NCBI GenBank assembly: GCA_046594105.1
Contig: JBKJQB010000154.1
Coordinates: forward strand, 1-5,756
Direction of reading: 5' to 3'
DNA length: 5,756 nt
Source: JBDSGC01 sp046594105
Lineage (GTDB): Bacteria > Acidobacteriota > Thermoanaerobaculia > Gp7-AA8
Shown: piece after piece, positions 5,709-5,756 of the stretch
Layout: each line of letters starts with the position of its first letter
How positions within the stretch are numbered: position 1 is the stretch's first letter
Notes under the pieces: generated by a model
The model's input: only the letters and a program-made list of their open reading frames with translations
What the model was told of the DNA's origin: nothing
Databases searched by the model: none
Made by a program: the position numbers and the translations under genes

Positions 5709-5756
5709 GCCGGGGTAGCTCAGTTGGTTAGAGCACCAGATTGTGGATCTGGGGGT
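5709..5756 (+). tRNA. tRNA-His (GTG anticodon), 5' part, cut by window end
   Basis: The 5' acceptor strand GCCGGGG (5709-5715) is followed by T8-A9, a D arm with stem GCTC/GAGC (5718-5721 and 5731-5734), and an anticodon arm with stem CCAGA/TCTGG around loop TTGTGGA. That loop gives anticodon GTG at 5743-5745, reading His codons. The window stops in the variable loop, so the T arm and 3' acceptor strand are missing. In bacterial tRNA-His an extra G at position -1 is normally encoded; here the base before G1 is T (5708). This gene is separate from the upstream thioesterase and has its own likely promoter. Confidence 0.93.

Overview
The window is compact, GC-rich bacterial chromosome with short intergenic gaps. 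I see no mobile element, CRISPR array or phage gene. It carries five protein genes and the 5' part of a tRNA-His. The proteins are of Gram-negative type (E. coli-like ParE, AcpH-type ACP phosphodiesterase). The two intergenic repeat classes, GCCGGC hairpins and GAATGYT heptads, remind me of Acidobacteriota-like genomes. That taxonomic hint is an impression, not a demonstrated assignment.

Layout: positions 1-87 hold a 28-bp tandem repeat lying just past the stop codon of parE. parE (minus strand, 1980 to 88) is a full-length topoisomerase IV B subunit. A gap of roughly 280 bp (1981-2264) separates it from a divergent plus-strand gene (about 2265-4040) for a polytopic membrane protein of the STT3/PglB/AglB (GT66) type. 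That gene converges on a small minus-strand SemiSWEET sugar transporter gene (4420 to 4160), and two GCCGGC hairpins fill the gap between them. Only 67 bp separate the SemiSWEET start from the divergent plus-strand acpH (4488-5060). acpH overlaps a PaaI-type hotdog thioesterase gene (5057-5530) by ATGA. A long imperfect inverted repeat built of 7-bp units follows (5533-5634), then a probable stable-RNA promoter and a tRNA-His gene cut off by the window end.

Functionally, parE and the tRNA are housekeeping genes. acpH and the thioesterase form a likely two-gene operon acting on acyl carrier and acyl-CoA chemistry: removal of the phosphopantetheine arm from ACP and hydrolysis of acyl thioesters. 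The STT3-like protein keeps the metal/catalytic motifs of oligosaccharyltransferases but has a degenerate WWDYG acceptor-recognition motif. It is the most interesting protein here. I did not find a clear new multi-gene system. The points most worth a second look are the divergent STT3-like enzyme, the slippage-prone heptad hairpin, the shared palindromic divergent promoter with a possibly leaderless acpH, and a tRNA-His that seems to lack an encoded G at position -1.
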